Of a stretch of DNA of 64,000 bases, positions 28,768 through 41,100 are shown one piece after another. Numbering within the stretch: position 1 is the stretch's first letter; each line of letters starts with the position of its first letter. The notes under the pieces are model-generated. The model saw only the letters and a program-made list of their open reading frames with translations, did not search any database and was not told the DNA's origin. The DNA comes from Strigamia acuminata (taxonomy: Eukaryota; Arthropoda; Chilopoda; Geophilomorpha; Linotaeniidae): NCBI GenBank assembly GCA_949358305.1, contig OX442314.1, positions 55,685,369-55,749,368 of the forward strand, given 5' to 3'. The position numbers were made by a program, and so were the translations under genes.

Positions 28768-30668
28768 TGTGACGGTGACGACCACAACTCCCATTTAACA
28801 ATGGTACCGGGAAGAGATCGCAATAAATAAACAGTGAATACAATACGAGATAAATACAAGACAGTTTATTGTTGGTAAACAATAATATCAAGGCTAAATT
28901 ATACATAGGACTAATGCCGACATTTGGCAAGTTAAATCAGCTATTAAACTATACAAAGAATTGGCCAACTGGCCCTAGAATAATATCACTACGGGTCTGG
29001 AATATGGGAGCGGTTTCCCCATCGCTCGACCTGATTATAGATGTCATCTTAAGCCGGATGGCTGTGTCCTGGAGTCCGATACGGCTTCGCTGGTTTCCTT
29101 GGTTCGCTGTGTAAACTATCGCACGTCGATAAATCGAATGATCTGAGCATTGCGGTTGACTTTGTCTGCACCGCCACAACTTTGGGAGGATATTGGTGTA
29201 AGTAAATGTATTCATTTACTTATCAATATTCCACTTATGAATTATATTTAATTCATATCGTTGTGAATTCTTATTTAGATATTTCGGGAATAAGTTGTCG
29301 TCAACTTATCGGTTATATTGAGTTCAATATGAGATTAAGTCTTCTGACTTGATTTTGGTCCAACTGGTTGTCGAGTTTAAGTTTTGCTGTTATAAATAAA
29401 ATGAAGATTAAGCTTCCCGTCGCAACACACAATTGCCATCGATTAGAATATACGCCTTGCCATGCAGAACGGTATCAAGCGTCCCCGGCGTCGCAGCACG
29501 GTCGTCCATCGAGTGGTTGACGGTACCACGTACACAGGGGTCGATAGCTCGCGGCTCCGCACAGCAGTTTTATCTCTCGCGGTACTAATAATAGACCGAC
29601 TGCTTTGGCATCGAATACCATGAGAATCAGCTTGCCAAACACTTGGTGCTACTCGTGGTTACTGTAAAACAGACTGCTTTGGCACCATCAGGTGAAGGAA
29701 CCGATTCTCAACAATACCGATGCTACTCGTGGTAACGGAATACGTTCATACCGAAAAAGACAACTTGGTCCTGTCCGGAGGATACTGAATTGCACAACGG
29801 CGGGTTCTCCTTCGGCGTCGCAACCGTAGACTGTAACATTTATGCAACATAATAATCCCAGCACTTCGACTTCAATTGCCGGCGGTGGCATGATTCTGTA
29901 GAATCATGCAACGGTTCTTTGCGAATAAATCAACAAAGAACCAAAAGGTTTTTTACGTGAACAACGAATCATACTTCTTAAGTAACAATACCAAACAGAA
30001 ATAATCAAACAGAGCTGCAGAATGGCCGGTTGTTTGGGTTTATATAACCTGACTGGATTAAGGATTAATCCAGTTATCCAATTGGAACATGGGTTCCACG
30101 AATCCCTCCAATCCCGTATCACCGGAAGTGGATACGGAGGAACAATGTGCTAATTCTCACCACAACCGGAACTGGATACCCAGGACCGGAAATGGATCCA
30201 CCAATCAGATCTATTGGTTGATCGATTGATCACCAAATGTCCTGTCCCGCAGAAAATGGAAGTTACATTGTATTTAACATCACAAGACATTAATATATCT
30301 TTATATTAATGTTCACAAAGCTTCGTTTCATTCTAGTAAATATAGTTTTATATTTATTTACATGTTTTATATTCATATCTTGAATTTGCCGCTAAATCGT
30401 AATCGCGCCATCTTGTGGCAACATTGCGCATTGACAAATGCGGTTTTAGCAGACGACTCTTCGTGATTCGGCCGGAATCCTTTGATATCAAGTAGGAATG
30501 AGTGTTTATTCTTAATAAACGAACATCTTTGTATTTGAAACATCATAAATAACTTTATTCCAGACATTTATCAGTTTTACACAGAATATCTTCGAGATAT
30601 CATGATAATGGCGCAACAGCGCTTCTTTCTAAGAAAATAGGCATTTATAGCCATTGTAAACCGTCACA
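28768..30668 (-). repeat. Element E 3' LTR
   Basis: 1901 bp, unusually long. Contains a tight run of five perfect or near-perfect hairpins at 29199-29354 and a CGCCATCTTGT word at about 30406. Small open frames in it are repeated in the other LTR and have no domain content. Confidence 0.9.
29199..29354. repeat. Five consecutive hairpins in the element E LTR
   Basis: Stems: TAAGTAAATG/CATTTACTTA (29199-29222, loop TATT); ATGAATTA/TAATTCAT (29237-29256, loop TATT); ATAAGTTG/CAACTTAT (29290-29309, loop TCGT); ATATTGA/TCAATAT (29315-29330); GATTAAGTC/GACTTGATT (29333-29354, loop TTCT). Stem sequences are unrelated to each other, yet all pair. The same run recurs in the other LTR near 36701-36856. 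Confidence 0.8.
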
Positions 30669-30680
30669 CATCCCCCTTAA
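30669..30680 (-). other. Element E polypurine tract
   Basis: On the element strand TTAAGGGGGATG directly precedes the 3' LTR. The AAGGGGGA core recurs in the interior. Confidence 0.7.
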
Positions 30681-31262
30681 TAACACAATTATATAAAATT
30701 TTATAGAGTTTTCGTTATTCTCCTAATTAGCATAAATGCTATTTTCGGACTTGATGTATCTTGGAGATACCGTGACTTCCAATTTCGAATTTGAGCTTAC
30801 ATAAACTAACTTGAATTATCTAAGTTCTGATTTTCTGCCGAAATAATCTTTTCTAATAGCCTAAATTCAAGTCCAGAATTTATTTCCAAGTCTTCTTTTT
30901 GAAGAAACTTTCGTCATACATAAAATCATCATTTGTGTTATCACAAAATATTTATTTCATATGCCTAGTCAGATGTATCACTATAAATATACAATAAATA
31001 GCTTTTAGATGATAAGAGTTGACAATTAAGAAATCATAATTGTCCCCCTTAATTGTCATGACCGGAGTCACTTGGTATTCTTTGTACAATTGACTAATTT
31101 AATTAAACTAGTTGTCTTAATAATGTAGCATTACTTTTCAAAATTTTGTTAATTCTAACTTTTATATTTTGTCCCCCTTTTCTTTAGAAGAGAGGTCATG
31201 ATTTTTAGAAGAGGATTTTCTGTTTACACTATAATCGGGGAATCTTTGTGTATCATATCATG

Positions 31263-32729
31263 TTAATCAACATGATTCTTTGCTAAATATTGAGCTCGCA
31301 TATTTGCAAATTTCCGAGATCTCTCAGCCTGCTGTACTGATTTCTTTCGACGTTTTTTCTTTGGGCAGTTACACACAGTGTACTCACTTGGCAGTGTAAA
31401 TGACCGTGACGACCCAACTTTTTGTTTTAGGTCATCTCTGGAAAACCATACATGAATGGGACCCTCATTGGAAAACCATACGTGGAAAGGACCCATATTT
31501 GGAATTGTGAAATCCCGCAACAAACGAGGGGATCTATATTTGACTCTAAGTCGTGGAACTGATGATTGGAAACCTGGGTTTTCAGTCAGTTTTTGAACAT
31601 GTTGGTTTGTACTTGAAGTTTCTTCATCACCAGCTGGACTTGGTGACCGAAAACGCTTTTTTGAAGTTCTTAATTCCTCTCGTTGAGATGAATTATTCTG
31701 GATATTGCAGGGTTGCTTTCCAGACGCAAATTGTTGTATCTCCGTCAGATTGACGACTGGGACGGGTTTTAGTCGTTGGTTACGGTATTGATTTCGAAAT
31801 ACGAATTGTTGCGCTTCGTTTATATTTTTAAATTCAGCTGAATTTAACTGGTATTGTTTACAATACTGTTCGAATTGATACCGGATCTCCCGTGGGTTAG
31901 TCAAAAAACTTTCTTTTTTAGGTTTAAAATCATTCTCATTATCGTGTTGGTAATACTTTTTCAAGGGAAAAGTTTGCTTGACCTTTTTTCGATTTGAAAT
32001 GGGCGTTAGGTAGAATTGTCTTGGCTGGGGACTCTTCTTGGTAGACAAATCATACGTCCGCAAACATGAGTTTGTGATCGGCGATCGGGCACGTTGTTGT
32101 ACGTTATTTGACTGCAAATGTTTGTTTGGAGTCCGAATATCTTTCCTTTGCGTTGATATTGGTGGCCCAAAACTTTTGTTTACGGTTCCCAATTCTTTTG
32201 ATAGCGGTAGGTTAATCGACAGATTAAGGCTAGCCACATATCGTTGTGCTTCAGCTGGATTAGCATATCGAACTGAAATTAGCTGATCTCGATTGTAAAC
32301 GAGTTTTAATTTGTTCTGAACAACCGACTGGTTAGTTAACGAACTCTCTGGACGAGAATTATTAGGTTTATAATTCTCTTCCCCCTTATCTACCGAATTA
32401 GGTGGTTTAAACTTTTCTAACTTAGATCCCCTACTGGATGTTTGAAACATAGTATGAGAATCTTGATTCACTAAGTTTCGGCTGTATGTTTGTGGATTCC
32501 GTACTGGATCTTGATGTGAAGATTGAGATTGGGTACGATCTCGCCAGTTCCTAGCTTTTACATAGTCTGAAGCTTCGATTATATTTTTAAACTTGGTTTT
32601 ATCCAGTCCATGACGATTACAATACAGAGTAAAATGATCGGGAATCTTTTCTGTTTGATCGCCAAGTGGTACAGAACTTAAATTTAAGTTTGTCTGCTTA
32701 TTATTTCCTTTTGGATCGATCATATTCAA
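31263..32729 (-). CDS. Element E protein, unknown, with repeated module
   Basis: The only long frame of element E: 488 codons from ATG 32729. I do not recognise it. It has a ~35-residue module twice (residues about 32-66 and 284-319). The pattern is F-x2-Y-C, then L, then FKNI-x-EA, then V, then R-N. A shorter relative lies at 150-168 (NPAEAQRYV). Near residue 420 the block HVWFS is duplicated in tandem. The C-terminus has C-x-C followed by PKKKRRKK, a likely nuclear-localisation or nucleic-acid-binding patch. The rest is Asn/Gln/Ser-rich and probably disordered. It could be a highly diverged gag or an RNA-binding accessory protein. Confidence 0.65.
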   Translation of the reverse strand: MNMIDPKGNNKQTNLNLSSVPLGDQTEKIPDHFTLYCNRHGLDKTKFKNIIEASDYVKARNWRDRTQSQSSHQDPVRNPQTYSRNLVNQDSHTMFQTSSRGSKLEKFKPPNSVDKGEENYKPNNSRPESSLTNQSVVQNKLKLVYNRDQLISVRYANPAEAQRYVASLNLSINLPLSKELGTVNKSFGPPISTQRKDIRTPNKHLQSNNVQQRARSPITNSCLRTYDLSTKKSPQPRQFYLTPISNRKKVKQTFPLKKYYQHDNENDFKPKKESFLTNPREIRYQFEQYCKQYQLNSAEFKNINEAQQFVFRNQYRNQRLKPVPVVNLTEIQQFASGKQPCNIQNNSSQREELRTSKKRFRSPSPAGDEETSSTNQHVQKLTENPGFQSSVPRLRVKYRSPRLLRDFTIPNMGPFHVWFSNEGPIHVWFSRDDLKQKVGSSRSFTLPSEYTVCNCPKKKRRKKSVQQAERSRKFANMRAQYLAKNHVD

Positions 32730-35700
32730 TGGTTTTTTGAGCCATAAAAAAATTCAAAATCTGACGATTTTAATTCTTTAATTTATAAAGAAGACGAATA
32801 TAATACACTTTTCAACAAGAAACACTTCTAAACTTTACTTTTGACAAAATAAAATTAAACTTCGCGTTTGTTTGACACGTGTTAGCTTTTGCAGGTTACA
32901 CGGCACACAAAATTCGAATCGTGACTGAAATCGGGACGGCGTGGTCAAGATGACTCTGGAACACGTCTTCTGGTCTGGTCTGGATGCGAATGATCAGTAT
33001 CTGATCTGGTCCTCCTTTAATAGCAGGGGGCTGGGGATCCCTAGATCTCCCAACTTCTGATTGGCGGATGTTAGTGTCGGCCAATGGTATAAAGGACGTT
33101 ACATCTATTTAGTAGTTCTCTACTAAGTCCGTTCCCTTCGAGATTCAATTTTACCGATAAAATAAAATTCCTTCGGGAAGACATTCGTAAAATATTGTAT
33201 TTTTCAAATGAAAATAAAATAAACTTACTTCAATCTTCTTGAACTTTGGGATTTTTACCAATCCAAATAATTAAATAACTTTTCTTCAAAAAATATTTTT
33301 CTTTGATTATTCCGTTTAGTGTGTAATATCATTACAACCACAGTTTTAATAAAGTTTTCTCAAACTCTCAATTTTTCTTATTCTTATTCAATTATCGTTC
33401 AAATAATCATTCCTTTGTAATTGAAATCTATTTTCGATTCCCAACATTGTGTATTCATTTCCAATAGGAAGAATAATTTGACCAAGTCTTTACTTTTTCG
33501 GGTTTAAATTCCATTTTTCGAGTGTGAAAAAATAAATTTTCACCATCCATCTCCCCCTTTTTTAACAAATTTTTTTAACAAATAAAAATTCGTTAAAATT
33601 CTTTAAATTTGTTTTGCGAGAAAAATTATCTAATTCTCTAATCTTCCAAAAGAAAATATTCGAAATTTTACTTTAAACGATAAAGTTATTGGTACAAATG
33701 TGTACTTGTTTTTCGGGAGAAAACTATTCGACAATCCTTTAGACTTTTGGGTAAAAATTATTCATCAAATCTTTCTTTTTTGATGACAATTGCTTTGATT
33801 TTTCGAAAGAAAATATCTAGCTAAATTCCACTTTTCCTGAGCGGACAATTGTTTTCACAATTAGTTATTCCTTTGCGATATTTACGAAGGACGTGTCTTT
33901 GATTATTCGTTTTAATAATTTTCGTCCCCCTTATCTCTAATAACGAGATGTTTTTGCAGAGATCTTTTATCTTTTGAATGAAAGAATATTTAAATCTCAA
34001 TTGTCGTAAATACCTTCATCTGCTGCAGCATTTCCTCAATTTGAACTTTTCAAATGAAAAGACAAATCTGGAGAACTTTCACTGTCAAACTTCTATTCCT
34101 ATCGCGCCAAAATTCGTAATTCACTGGTTTGGAATTCCGTATAACACGTGACACAATAACAGTATCGATGTCACAATTAAGCAGTTTACTACTCGGTCCG
34201 CGCGAGGACATGTAAATTACTTTTTTCCGATAAAAATAATTTTTCTTTGAAAAATATTTGAAATTGATTTTTCACAACTACTTTTGAATGAAATAAAATG
34301 AAGTTATTCCAACTTTTCGTTAATTGCTCACACATAACATTCCCTTTACTGTGGGATTTGCATCGAAATTCCATTTTTAAAGAACCTTTCTTTTACTTAT
34401 CGCAAATAAAACATATTCAATCGTTTTTCTGATTAAACTTTAACACGTAAATTACGAACGAAATATATGATGACATTCCATTAACCTTTAGGAAAATTGA
34501 CTAAATTCTTAATTTTTAGAGAAAAATAATGTATCTAGAATCTTTCCTTTTCCGAATAAAATCTATGTTCAAAATAGAAGATAAATCTTGTGCAATTCTT
34601 AGTTTTTTCGAATGGAAAAATACAACTTTTCATCAGCGGTGATTTATTTGATTTTTCCGAAAGAAAAATAATTACTTTGAAACTTATTTTCTTCGTTTAA
34701 ATCAGCTATCTGATTTTAAAGCTTCAATCCAATCAAAAAATATTCGCTCCGTAAATATTTCATGTGGCAAAGTTCATAGCCACAAATGGATTTGTTATTC
34801 CGGTTTTAAGAAATCATGTGGGAAAATGTCCGATTAGATTACTAAAAATATTCGTTGTTTTTCAAACAGCTAAATTTCATTTAGAAATTCTCAAAATTTG
34901 GGAGACCCAAATATCGTTGGAAACTTAAAACACTGTTAAATTTCCGAAAGGAAAGATTGAATGAAATCCTTTTACTTTTCCGAGGGAAAGCGTTTATCGT
35001 GATTCGTAACTTTCAATGTAAAAAATACTATTCTATGTGGTCGGCAACTTCATTCGCCGCCATTTTATATTTTCTTAATTTCCATTGTCCCGAAGGAAAA
35101 AATGTACTTTTTGTGAAAATAGTTAATTCCTTCAAATAAAGGTAATATTCATTTCGATTTGCAAATCTTTTCTGCGAAATGGAGTGTGTTGTTTTTCTCC
35201 AACAACTAAATTATCTTTGGTACCGATGGCAGTGGAAAAATTAGTTCGCGACACTTAAATAAATCTCTACGAACCTTCTGTAACATTTCTCCGCTGTCTT
35301 TTATCTGTTGTCCGCCATAATTTCCAAGCATTCGTTCGCACCTTGCGTTGAAGGTTTGAGTAGCTTCCCTGCTGCGTTTGATACGGAGATCGACGCGTAT
35401 TGCTATGGCGCGTGGTCGCTGGCTATCGGTGTCGACGTACAGTTACAAGAAACTTAATTTCTTGTAAATATTTCCAAATAGTTGCGGTGTTTTCTTCGTT
35501 TTAACTTTTCAGGTGGAAAGATAAATTCGTAAGAAGTCCGCCTTCTAAACTTGTATGTTTTTAGCTTTTCGAAATAAAACAAACTTCGAAAAAAAATATC
35601 TGTATTCTTATTTCACTCGAAACTTTTTTGATTTCTTATTTAAAATACTTCGTATTCCTTAAATTGTCGAACGAAAATAGTAAAGAGAGTTCACTAAACG

Positions 35701-36000
35701 TTTCCATTTCGTCAGTTTAACTTTTCACATGAAAATATAAACTGAAAATCTATTTGTCTGTTTTAACTAAAATTTTTTAGTTAATATCGGATTCAAGATT
35801 CGCTTTTGCAATTCGATCGAATTAATTTGCAACCTATTTCAGTGATCGTGTGATAGGTCTATAACTTCCGAAATTCCTAGTTAAAGGACTGTTTTGGTGT
35901 TTCTCAAGAAAATAAACATGGTTTGAAACTTGTCTGTTTTTTAACTAAATCTTTTAGTTAAATATTTATCTCAAAATTCACTTTTACAATTCTATCGAAT
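32730..36000 (-). repeat. Element E leader with many short palindromic motifs
   Basis: This AT-rich leader has no gene. A word of the form CTTTTC-N3to5-GAAAAG, degenerate and palindromic, recurs roughly every 50-150 bp. Examples are near 33200, 33523, 33610, 33709, 33798, 34048, 34590, 34650, 34940, 34971, 35508, 35566 and 35725. Each can fold into a small hairpin. Pieces of a larger ~200-bp tandem repeat start at about 35720. Confidence 0.6.
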
Positions 36001-36269
36001 TTAATTGCAACCTAATCTCGGTGGGACCTCCACGTGTGAGATTAGGTGGTAGTCTTTGAAATCCCTAAAATCTTCAAACGAAAATAATGAAGGAAAATCT
36101 ACTACGTATTTCTATTTCATCAGTTTAACTTCTTCACATGGAAATATAAACTGAAAATTTAATCTGTCTATTTTTAACTTAAATCTTTTAGTTAAATATT
36201 TATCTCCAATATTCACTGTTGCAATTCAATCGAATTTAATTGCAACCTAATCTCGGTGGGACCTCCACG
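35720..36269 (-). repeat. Tandem leader repeats with duplicated primer site
   Basis: Two and a half related units (35720-35870, 35930-36050, 36110-36269) share the blocks ACATG-AAATATAAACTGAAAA, TTTTAGTTAA and CAATC-GAATTTAATTGCAACCTA. The last two end in the same primer-binding sequence (36013-36031 and 36249-36267) and the start of the LTR, CGTGTGA. The duplication probably arose during reverse transcription or by unequal exchange. Confidence 0.7.
36249..36267 (-). other. Element E primer-binding site (tRNA-Gln)
   Basis: On the element strand, CG then TGGAGGTCCCACCGAGATT follows the 5' LTR. This is the complement of the tRNA-Gln 3' end as known in insects (...CTCGGTGGGACCTCCA). It fixes the element's orientation. 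Confidence 0.75.
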
Positions 36270-38170
36270 TGTGACGGTGACGACCACAACTCCCATTTAA
36301 CAATGGTACCGGGAAGAGATCGCAATAAATAAACAGTGAATACAATACGAGATAAATACAAGACAGTTTATTGTTGGTAAACAATAATATCAAGGCTAAA
36401 TTATACATAGGACTAATGCCGACATTTGGCAAGTTAAATCAGCTATTAAACTATACAAAGAATTGGCCAACTGGCCCTAGAATAATATCACTACGGGTCT
36501 GGAATATGGGAGCGGTTTCCCCATCGCTCGACCTGATTATAGATGTCATCTTAAGCCGGATGGCTGTGTCCTGGAGTCCGATACGGCTTCGCTGGTTTCC
36601 TTGGTTCGCTGTGTAAACTATCGCACGTCGATAAATCGAATGATCTGAGCATTGCGGTTGACTTTGTCTGCACCGCCACAACTTTGGGAGGATATTGGTG
36701 TAAGTAAATGTATTCATTTACTTATCAATATTCCACTTATGAATTATATTTAATTCATATCGTTGTGAATTCTTATTTAGATATTTCGGGAATAAGTTGT
36801 CGTCAACTTATCGGTTATATTGAGTTCAATATGAGATTAAGTCTTCTGACTTGATTTTGGTCCAACTGGTTGTCGAGTTTAAGTTTTGCTGTTATAAATA
36901 AAATGAAGATTAAGCTTCCCGTCGCAACACACAATTGCCATCGATTAGAATATACGCCTTGCCATGCAGAACGGTATCAAGCGTCCCCGGCGTCGCAGCA
37001 CGGTCGTCCATCGAGTGGTTGACGGTACCACGTACACAGGGGTCGATAGCTCGCGGCTCCGCACAGCAGTTTTATCTCTCGCGGTACTAATAATAGACCG
37101 ACTGCTTTGGCATCGAATACCATGAGAATCAGCTTGCCAAACACTTGGTGCTACTCGTGGTTACTGTAAAACAGACTGCTTTGGCACCATCAGGTGAAGG
37201 AACCGATTCTCAACAATACCGATGCTACTCGTGGTAACGGAATACGTTCATACCGAAAAAGACAACTTGGTCCTGTCCGGAGGATACTGAATTGCACAAC
37301 GGCGGGTTCTCCTTCGGCGTCGCAACCGTAGACTGTAACATTTATGCAACATAATAATCCCAGCACTTCGACTTCAATTGCCGGCGGTGGCATGATTCTG
37401 TAGAATCATGCAACGGTTCTTTGCGAATAAATCAACAAAGAACCAAAAGGTTTTTTACGTGAACAACGAATCATACTTCTTAAGTAACAATACCAAACAG
37501 AAATAATCAAACAGAGCTGCAGAATGGCCGGTTGTTTGGGTTTATATAACCTGACTGGATTAAGGATTAATCCAGTTATCCAATTGGAACATGGGTTCCA
37601 CGAATCCCTCCAATCCCGTATCACCGGAAGTGGATACGGAGGAACAATGTGCTAATTCTCACCACAACCGGAACTGGATACCCAGGACCGGAAATGGATC
37701 CACCAATCAGATCTATTGGTTGATCGATTGATCACCAAATGTCCTGTCCCGCAGAAAATGGAAGTTACATTGTATTTAACATCACAAGACATTAATATAT
37801 CTTTATATTAATGTTCACAAAGCTTCGTTTCATTCTAGTAAATATAGTTTTATATTTATTTACATGTTTTATATTCATATCTTGAATTTGCCGCTAAATC
37901 GTAATCGCGCCATCTTGTGGCAACATTGCGCATTGACAAATGCGGTTTTAGCAGACGACTCTTCGTGATTCGGCCGGAATCCTTTGATATCAAGTAGGAA
38001 TGAGTGCTTATTCTTAATAAACGAACATCTTTGTATTTGAAACATCATAAATAACTTTATTCCAGACATTTATCAGTTTTACACAGAATATCTTCGAGAT
38101 ATCATGATAATGGCGCAACAGCGCTTCTTTCTAAGAAAATAGGCATTTATAGCCATTGTAAACCGTCACA
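36270..38170 (-). repeat. Element E 5' LTR
   Basis: 1901 bp, matching 28768-30668 almost base for base by eye. Ends at 38170 and is followed by the TSD CCCC and the continuation of element D pol. Confidence 0.9.
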
Positions 38171-41100
38171 CCCCAAATTCGTTTATTAATTCAGACTCTT
38201 CGACCAATTTCGAAAGTATTTCGCGAGGAGGTTGGATTATGCAACAACACTCAGTTTGAAGTAAATTTAAAACCGGACTTTAGACCAATTCATGTGCCTG
38301 TAAGACCCGTTAACCCAGCAAAAAAGATGGTGATTGACGCTTATTTGGACCAAAAACTAAAACAAGGCATTATTCGTCGATCAAAAAGTGATTGTGCGGT
38401 GGCGCCTGTTGTTGTTCCAAAGAAGACTGGAGATTGGCGTACAGCTATGGATTTTAGACCGATGAATGCTCAAACTTTACCAGATGTCTACCCACTACCC
38501 GACATCGATAATATATTTTCTTATTTAGGAGGATCAAATTGGTTTTCGATCATAGATGGACGAGAAGCTTTCCACCAGATTGGAGTGCGTCCAGGTGACG
38601 AGAGATTTCTCGCATTTATTACGCACAGAGGACTTTTCGAATATGTGAGAATGCCGTTTGGACCCATTAATGGCCCAGCAACTCTGCAGAGAGCCATGAA
38701 CAAAACTTTGTCGAAATATCTTTACAAGTTCGTGTTCGTTTATCTCGATGACGTCATAATTTTCAGCAAGACTTTCGAGGAGCATGTACAGCATCTTAAA
38801 ATAATTCTTCAAGCCTTGGATGAAGCGGGATTCACGATGAATGCCAACAAGACGGAATTGTGCAGAACATCGCTCGAAGTTTTAGGACATATTGTAGAGG
38901 CTGGACATATTAAACCAAATCCAAATAAGGTGACGGCAATTCAATATTTTCCGGCGCCTACCAACATCAAAGAATTACAAAGATTCAAAGGAATGATTGG
39001 TTATTATCAGTCATTTTTCCCAAATTATTCAAAAACATGCGAGGTGTTTCGCCCCTTACTCAAAAAAGATTCTGAGTGGAATTGGACGATTCAACACCAA
39101 GAAGCATTTAATTCACTCAAGAGAGGATTGGCAGAACCAACTCTACACAGAAGATTCCCGGATTGGACCAAGCCATACATACTACAAACAGACGCCAGCT
39201 ATTCAGGTTTGGGCGCTGCACTCATGCAACTAAATGATCAAGGTGAACGAACACCAATCGCTTTTGCATCACGTGCATTAAATTCTGCAGAAAAGAATTA
39301 CAGCGTTACTGAAGTTGAGTGCTTGGCGGCGGTTTGGGCGGTCAAGAGATTTCGTGTGTATCTTGAGATGATGAATTTTTATTTAGAAAGCGATCATTTG
39401 TCGTTAAAGTGGCTTTTCCAGCAGCGAGAACCAAAAGGACGCCTGGCACGATGGGTTCTGTCCCTCAGTGAGTACAAATTTACATTTCTTTACTGCTCAG
39501 GAGCCCAGAATCGTGTTGCGGATGCCCTTAGCCGTGCGCCTGTGGAACCATCGGAACCATTGGATGCAGACGACTCGCCTCTCGTTGATGAAACATGCTA
39601 TATCGCCTATTTTGACGACCCAAATGATTGGCCAAAATTACCAATAATCAACATTATTGGAGTTGGATTGGCTGCGGCACAACAACGAAATAACGCAGCT
39701 GTGATGACAAGAGCGCAAAGACGACAACAACAAATTAAACCAAAATTGGGCAGGCCAAAAGGTTCTAAAAATAAGAAGAGACCGCCACCAAATTATCAGG
39801 TATTAACTCGAGCCAGGGCACGTCAGCAAGCGCAAGTTTCGACGCCTCCTGGGGCTGTTGCACCATTGCCACCTTTAATGTCGCCTCTGCCATCACCAAA
39901 TGTGCCAACTGCATTGTTTCCGACTCCTAATGTGTTGAGCCCACCTGCAGGACCATCTGGAGCTGCGCGACCAAATTTTGACGGATATGGAGGTCCAGAT
40001 TCGGATTCGTCGGACGATTCGACAACTTATCGACCAGCCTGGATGGGACGTGCAGGATTTATGCCACAGCAAGTGCGTCAAGATCGATCACAATTTCAAA
40101 GAAATGCGACGAGACGCCCTGTTGCTGATGAACAACAAGACGAAGAAGAGGACGAGGCCGAACGACTCCATGAGGCGCCGCAAGACCACCAACCATTTCG
40201 TCTAATACCAACTATTAATGAAATAATTCGTCGACAGCACGAAGACACGTGGAGCGCCGAATTAATCGAATATCTTGATCAAGGACATTTGCCCAACGAC
40301 CAAGTGCAAGCAGCGCGTATCAAGTATCGTGCCGTAGATTTCGCTATGTACAAGGGAATGTTATGTCGTTATCCACCGATCGACATAAATAAAATTCGCC
40401 GTAGAAGACAAATCTATTTGCCCCTAATGTTACGCGAACAATATTTCAAAGCTCTGCATTACCCGCCGAGCTGCGGACATTTAGGAGTTGAGAAAACACT
40501 TCATCGACTCCGGGCCCGAGTTTATTGGCCAAAAATGAAAGAGGACGTTTTGCTTTGGATTCAAAAATGTGAACCATGTCAACGAGCTAAGCCGTTAAAT
40601 CGCCTTCCATATGGACCAATGATTATGGCCAAACCACGACATTTGTTTCACACAATTTACATCGATTATTATGGTAAAAAGCCCCGATCGATTGGAGGAC
40701 ATTGTTACGCATTAGTAATTGTGGATGCCGCCAGTCGGTGGTTGGATGTAAGATTGACCGAGACATCTGACTGGAAAACAACAATCAAACAATTGCAAGG
40801 ATTTATTCAGCGATGGGCATTTCCAAAGGTCATTATAAGTGACAATGCGCCAGCTTTCCGTTCAATGGAGTTCCAGGCTGCATGTCAGAGTTTTGGCGCC
40901 ATCAATCGCTACACGGCTGTTTATCATCCACAGGGGAACTTAGCCGAAAGATTAAACCAAGCATTAAAAAACTGCATTTTAGCTTATATTGAAGAGCATG
41001 TGCGCTGGGACGTTCACATTGGATATTTTGTGCTAGCAATCAACTCAGCATATCAAGCTTCGCTTCAATATTCTCCTTATCAAATGGTGACGGGACAAGA

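Larger units (their letters stand above)
28768..38170 (-). mobile_element. Non-autonomous LTR element E inside element D
   Basis: A 9403-bp insertion with 1901-bp LTRs (28768-30668; 36270-38170), ends TGTGACGG...CCGTCACA, and TSD CCCC (28764-28767; 38171-38174). Orientation is minus, shown by the tRNA-Gln primer site next to the right LTR and the polypurine tract next to the left. The 5.6-kb interior carries one 488-codon frame. There is no protease, RT, RNase H or integrase, so enzymes must come from another element. LTRs differ at about one position seen by eye (30507 versus 38009). Confidence 0.9.

Noticed and set aside
28869-29114. Frames repeated in 36371-36616 and elsewhere in the element E LTRs
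   Set aside because: Duplicated only because LTRs are duplicated; short, without domains.
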